From contig NW_025335268.1 of NCBI RefSeq assembly GCF_004798865.1, positions 37,959,485 through 38,023,484 on the forward strand: a stretch of 64,000 nt of DNA. Direction: 5' to 3'. Of this stretch, positions 57,301 through 63,300 are shown piece by piece. The notes under the pieces were generated by a model. It saw only the letters and a program-made list of their open reading frames with translations. It ran no database searches and had not been told where the DNA came from. Origin of the DNA: Varanus komodoensis. Lineage: Eukaryota > Chordata > Lepidosauria > Squamata > Varanidae. Each line of letters opens with the position of its first letter. The first letter of the stretch is position 1. Position numbers and translations under genes: made by a program.

Positions 57301-60300
57301 CACTCTCATGTACTGGAGCTCTGATGCTGAAGCTGCATATTATTCATTCTGATGAGAAACTGATGTAAATATCTGAGCTTTCTGAGGGAAGGGTGAAATA
57401 TAAGTATAATTTATAAATTTTGCACACACTGTAAATCTTATATTGTTCTCACTGGGAGGTAGACCACTGGAGGAGCAAGCAAAGTTGGAGGAAAGCATAT
57501 AGAAAAAAGAAAATTACAAATGATAAAGGGAAGGAAAGGAATGGGGTGGAACAGAACAAGAGAGAGGGGTGGGGTTGGGTACAGCAAATAAGCATCCCAT
57601 TCAGAATAGTATGCAATGGTTGCTTAGAAGCTTAGTTATTGTAAATGTTATTTTCCCTATAATTTAGTCTTGCAAAGTTCTAAAAAAGCATGTGTCTTAT
57701 TAGTTGCAAGGGATCTAAGAGCAGTATGAAATCAGAGTGATGCTTGATCTCCACAGCTTAAAGAGAAGGTTCTCCTTCGCCAACAAGGAAGCTACATTTT
57801 AACAGTGGAAGGTGGGAAACAATTGCTGCTCTCTGCCGATGGTGAAACTGAAGCATTCCTGCAGGCTGAGCTTTCAGAGATTCAGGAGCGCTGGAAATTA
57901 GCCAGTCTCAGACTCGAGGAACAGAAGAAACAGCTTACATTCTTGTTAAATGTAAGCTTATGTAATGAATTCAGAACTTCAAATAATGTGTGAAATGGAA
58001 TTACCAGGTTGATGACCTTAGATCTGCCAGTGCCTCACTTCATGACTGTCTGCAATTCATGATTTACCTATTTGCATGAGGATTATCTTGAAGTGACTTT
58101 GTGGGAAGCATGAAAACCTTTTCTTGTGGCATTAAAAATATTCCTGTGAGCTGGTTTGTTTAGAATGAAGATACTGCTATAACAACTTGATAGTCCTTAG
58201 TAATGTCTTTTTAACTGCATCTAGGGCTGATGTATTAAAATGTTGAGGAATTTTGGTGGAATCTGTTCTTTGTCTAGTACTTACTATTACCTTTTGACAG
58301 TCTTTAAAGAATTTTAAAGAAACCTGCATAGTCTAAGCATTTTTATACTCGTTCAAGTAATCTGTATAGGATGAGGCCAAACCTCTTATTTAATGATTTA
58401 TAACTGAGAGAGTGACCAACCAAAAGCAGCCTTTCCCAACCTGCTACCATCTAAATGGGATGAGTGCTGAAGTCCAAAACATTTGAGGTGGACTCTTTGG
58501 AGAAGGCTGGTTTTCTGCATTCCTGTGCTCATTCAATTAAGGGAAATGGAGACATCTCAGAGCAATATGCCTTTGAATCTGTAGTGTGGGAACAAGACCC
58601 CAAGGAACAAGTGTGTAAGAAAAGAAGGTTAGTCTTTTATAAATTCATAGCCAGCATCTTTCACAGGCGGACAAAGAAATTAATAACATCTTTAAAAAGG
58701 GGGAGGAGATTATCCTTGGTTTAGTCTGCCATCAGATGTATGTTTCTTTTTCTTTACATTATTTGCCTTTCTAGACTCTTACTCTAAGTATACAGATAAC
58801 ATAGGTTCATGAACCTTCAAAAATATTTTAAAATTCCAGTTAACATATTTTCTAGAATGAGCCAGCCATTTTTGAATAGGTAGAATTGTATATACTAAGC
58901 AATAAGAGAAGGTTGTAAGGTACAGGGTATGGGCAGCAAGCAGCTATGGTCATGATGCTGGGATGAGGGCGTCGGTGCAGAGTGGAATCCTGCAGCAGGT
59001 TCAGAGAGCCAGAAGCATATTTGTTTAGCAATCCAGAGTCAAGAGCCAGTGAGACAACAGATCCAAGCAAACAGAATCCAGGATTACACCATTGAAGAGC
59101 ACAGTCTGAAGGTCAATTTCTGGAGAGAGAGTGCATTCTAGAGCAAAGACAGGTTGGGGAAGAAGAGTACAGATACCTGGGAGGAAGAGTCAGACTGGAA
59201 AGAAGGGCAGAAGCAGGAGCAGAGCACAAGAGAATCACTGAGACCCCTTGTGTGATTGTCACAAAGGGCAGCCATGCAATGAAGCCTCTCCAGGGCCTCC
59301 AGCAGCACTGCATAATTGCAATTCAGCTGTTCCTTGCAAGCAGCTGCTAAGGTCTCCCTGGTTCTGCAAGCACTTATCCTGGCAAAGATACTGAATGCAA
59401 AAAATTAACTGAGAAAGTATGTGATACTTGATGAATACCAAATCGATGTGAATCTTTTTTGAGTGTTCCTTGCTCCAGCCCTGAAACATTAAATGTGTAT
59501 CCCCCCCCCCCCTTCAGGACTGGGAAAAATGTGAAAAAGGCATATCAGATTCCTTTGAAAAGCTAAAATCATTTAAGAAAAAGCTCTCCCAACCGTTGCC
59601 CGACCATCATGATGAACTCCATACAGAACAGATCCGTTGCAAGGTAAAATGCTTGTGCACTCTGATCCTAACTGCTTATGGAGCTGGGGTGGCATAAATG
59701 GCAATGGAAGCCTCTGTCAGAGAAGTGAGACAGGTTCTTCCTCTCATATCGCCCCCTCCTTGCAGTAACAGCATTCTGAACTATGTGGCTTCATAGCGAA
59801 CATAATGCCCTTAAAATGCACTGCAACAAATACCCCCGATTTGCTCCTGCCGCTCTCCATCTCTCATAATTATTTGCATTACTTAAGCTGAATGTTTCAG
59901 CTTGCCGTGCTGTTGGCCATCCTAATATTTATTTGCCAGCTCCTGAGTTTTGTAACTAAATGGCATGTGACACAGGAGATCCATGATTCTGTAGCCCAGC
60001 ATTTTGTGTTTGCTCAAATGTAGCCTCTTTGGAGGGTGGAACAGAGCAGCTGTGCTAGGCAGCAGGGTGGGGAAGGACAGGTTTAACCTCTGTTCCTTAG
60101 ATCGTTTGCTCTGTCCAGTTCTTCCATGAAGCTGCTTCCCTTCCCTACTCACTCGGCTCAGGTCTCTCACACTGTCTTCCTGATTACCTGAGTGTCATAT
60201 TACCTGAGTGGGGTACCTGTGTTAATCTGCTGCACCAAAAATGGCAAAGGTATCCTAGCACCATAGAGACTGACACATTTATCCTGGCAAAAGATTTTGT

Positions 60301-63300
60301 GAACTACAGCCCACTTCATAAGAATTCCTTCTTGAAATCTAGGAGCTAGAGAGTACTGCTGAGGGCTGGACAGATGATCTTTCCCACCTGGCTTTGTTAA
60401 AGGAGACCCTGTCTACTTATATCAGTGCAGATGATATCTCGGTTCTCAGTGAGCGCATCGATCTGCTGCACAGGCAGTGGGAAGAGTTGTGTCACCAGGT
60501 AATGTAGCATAACCAACTAAAAAATGAAAATCTTAATTACTTGCAATTCCATGACTGTGTAAGGCTGGTGAACCACTGTGCTATAATCCTGGAGAGTTAT
60601 CTTTAAATGTGGAAAACTCAGGTTTGAGTGTTCAGCTATGAAGCTCACTAGGTAACCTTTGTGTGTACCTTCCCATGGAAGAAGATTGAAATATGTGCAA
60701 TAATCACATAGTCTGGTTGAATGCAGAGGCTGAAGTTGTCTCACTCTGCCCAAAGGGATCATACACGTACCACTTTGCTGTGCAAAGCTGCATTTGCATG
60801 GTGGTGCAGGGAGCTGATTACAGGATCAAGCTTTATGAATGATTCACCTTGAGTTAAACAGGAAGTTTCAAATAGTTCTTTTGGCCCAGAAAGCTTCTAC
60901 ATCTGTTCATCCGGTTGGAGGCGTAAGACTCACCATGTTCAGTCACATCAATGGTGTACCAGTCTGGTTGTGGCTAGCTGCAGGCGAAAAACATGCTTTT
61001 TCTGATACTGTGGTGCAAAGAACCGCAAAAGGAAATGTGCATCATTTATATCTTAGTTTAAAGCATCCCCAACATGCAAATAAAGAACTGCAGTCATTTT
61101 CAAAGTATTCACTTCTTCAGTGGAGAGGCTTATTTAAGCTGAGAAGAAGCTGCACTTATAGAAAAGGCAGAACAACTGCTTTAGGTAGGATTCCACTGAG
61201 TTCTTATCATTAAGAAAAATAGCAACTCATTGTGTATTTTCTCTCCAGCTCTCATGTCTCCATCTGTTTACAATTTTTCTTCACATTTTAAGAGCAGAGC
61301 AGCACCAGAACTTTGGTAGCCAGACTTCCTCCTCCTCCTCTTCTTTCTTCTGAGTCTTTTCTTAATTCCTACTGCTTTTAATTCTTCCACTTTTTGGATC
61401 TATATGTTGGGCAGATAACAACAAATACGTTTACCAGGGGGATATAATTTGCACATGCGACATTCATTGAACATGAGCTCAAAGTGCAAACTGCTTATAT
61501 ATAAATACATGTTGTCTGATACCAAAGTGGACAAAAGTATGAATAGAGTTACTTGTGGCAGATTTTTGAAGTGCCTAGCAAATTAACCATTGTAACAGAA
61601 ATAGGCTCAAAAAAGTATTTTAGATTTAATTGATAGGGGTCTAAAGTAAGCCCCCCACGTTTTATTTCACAATAAAGAATGCTGCATCGTACATTAAATC
61701 TAGAGATTTTCTTTTTGTCAGGAAATTGTAAAGGATGCAAGCACATTCATCAAAGAGCTATGACAGTTTGTAGCTCTCAGCTGAGTAATTCTTTGCAGCA
61801 CTTGTTTCCCTTTGCCAATGGAAGCATCCCCCTTAATACCTTGTTTTTAGATTCTGGAACGTATTGTCTACTTCTACAGGGATATCTTGAGACAACCCCC
61901 CCCCCTCGCTCTGCCACCTACTACTGCAGTGATCTTTGGCCAGACATTGTAGAGAGTGCTGAAAACTACAGCTATTTGAAGTGGCAGCTCACCTTGTGAC
62001 CGCCGACATTTGTATAATAGCTACCTGTCTTAAACAGGATTTGGCCCAGAAGTGCCCTGAGCTTAACAATGAACATTAAGCTCCTACTAAAGGAGTCATG
62101 GCAGGTTATGTCTCTACTTCTCCCTTAACAAAAGAAATACCCTTACTGCAGTCTTGAAGCTTGGCGCTCAAGGACTCTTTTTATTATCATAATCTGACTT
62201 TCTTATTTTCTCATGCATATGCTTTAAGGTTTCTTTGCGGAGACAGCAGGTGAGTGAAAGGCTGAATGAGTGGGCCGTCTTCAGTGAGAAAAACAAGGAG
62301 CTCTGTGAATGGTTGACCCAAATGGAGAGTAAAGTTTCCCAGAATGGAGATATCCTCATTGAAGAAATGATCGAGAAACTCAAAAAGGTACATTGCTTCT
62401 GATTTTTATTTTGTGACCCTTCCCCTTTCCACAACTGTTCTAAGTTTATCAAAACCCAAATATGCCATAGACAGAGATGATAGCGAAGGTAAGCATTTGG
62501 ATATAACAACTAGCACTTACAGTTTGTCTTTCATTCTAGATTTCTGCTCATTTAAGTTAGGCCATTATCTTCTGCTACCAACTTTAACATTATTTTAAAC
62601 ACACACACATTGCTTTTAGATACAATGTACATATCAATAGGATGTATGGGAAATTGGATCATTTTTGATCAGGATTTCCCCAGTTCACACCTTCAGACTA
62701 AAAAAGACTTGGGTGCAATCTGCAGTCGAACTGTATACATTTCCAAGTTTGCCTTAGAATTTGCAGATTCTCAAAAATGCATTTGACAAGACATGTACAT
62801 TTGAAAAAAGGTTCCAAAATTATTGGACGAAGGTATGCACAGTTCAAAGGTATGCATAACTTATGTGTGTATTCAGAAAATAATATGCACAAATTTTCAT
62901 GTGAAAAGAAAAAATTTGCAACCTAATGTAGACTTGAGTCAGAACGAATTTAAGTTGGCATTTGGAGAATTTTAGCAACCTTGACTTTTACTGATTCACA
63001 CATCCCTTCATATAAGTACTAACCTCTGTAAGTCTTTATTGAACTCTTCCCAAACAAGTGTTTTAAGGGCTGTATTTATTATAACCTTAAGCAGGAAGGT
63101 GTTATGAATAAGCTTTCCCTTCTCCTTGTATCTCTCTGTTATCCAGGATTACCAAGATGAAATTGCAGTTGCCCAGGAGAACAAAATCCAGCTCCAGCAA
63201 ATGGGAGAGCGTCTTGCTAAAGCCAGCCATGAAAGCAAAGCTTTGGAGATTGAGTATAAACTTGGCAAGGTCAATGACAGGTGGCAGCATCTTCTAGACC

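Noticed and set aside
60839-61213. 124-codon plus-strand frame in intron 39
   Set aside because: No recognisable protein; intronic position; Met start has no support.
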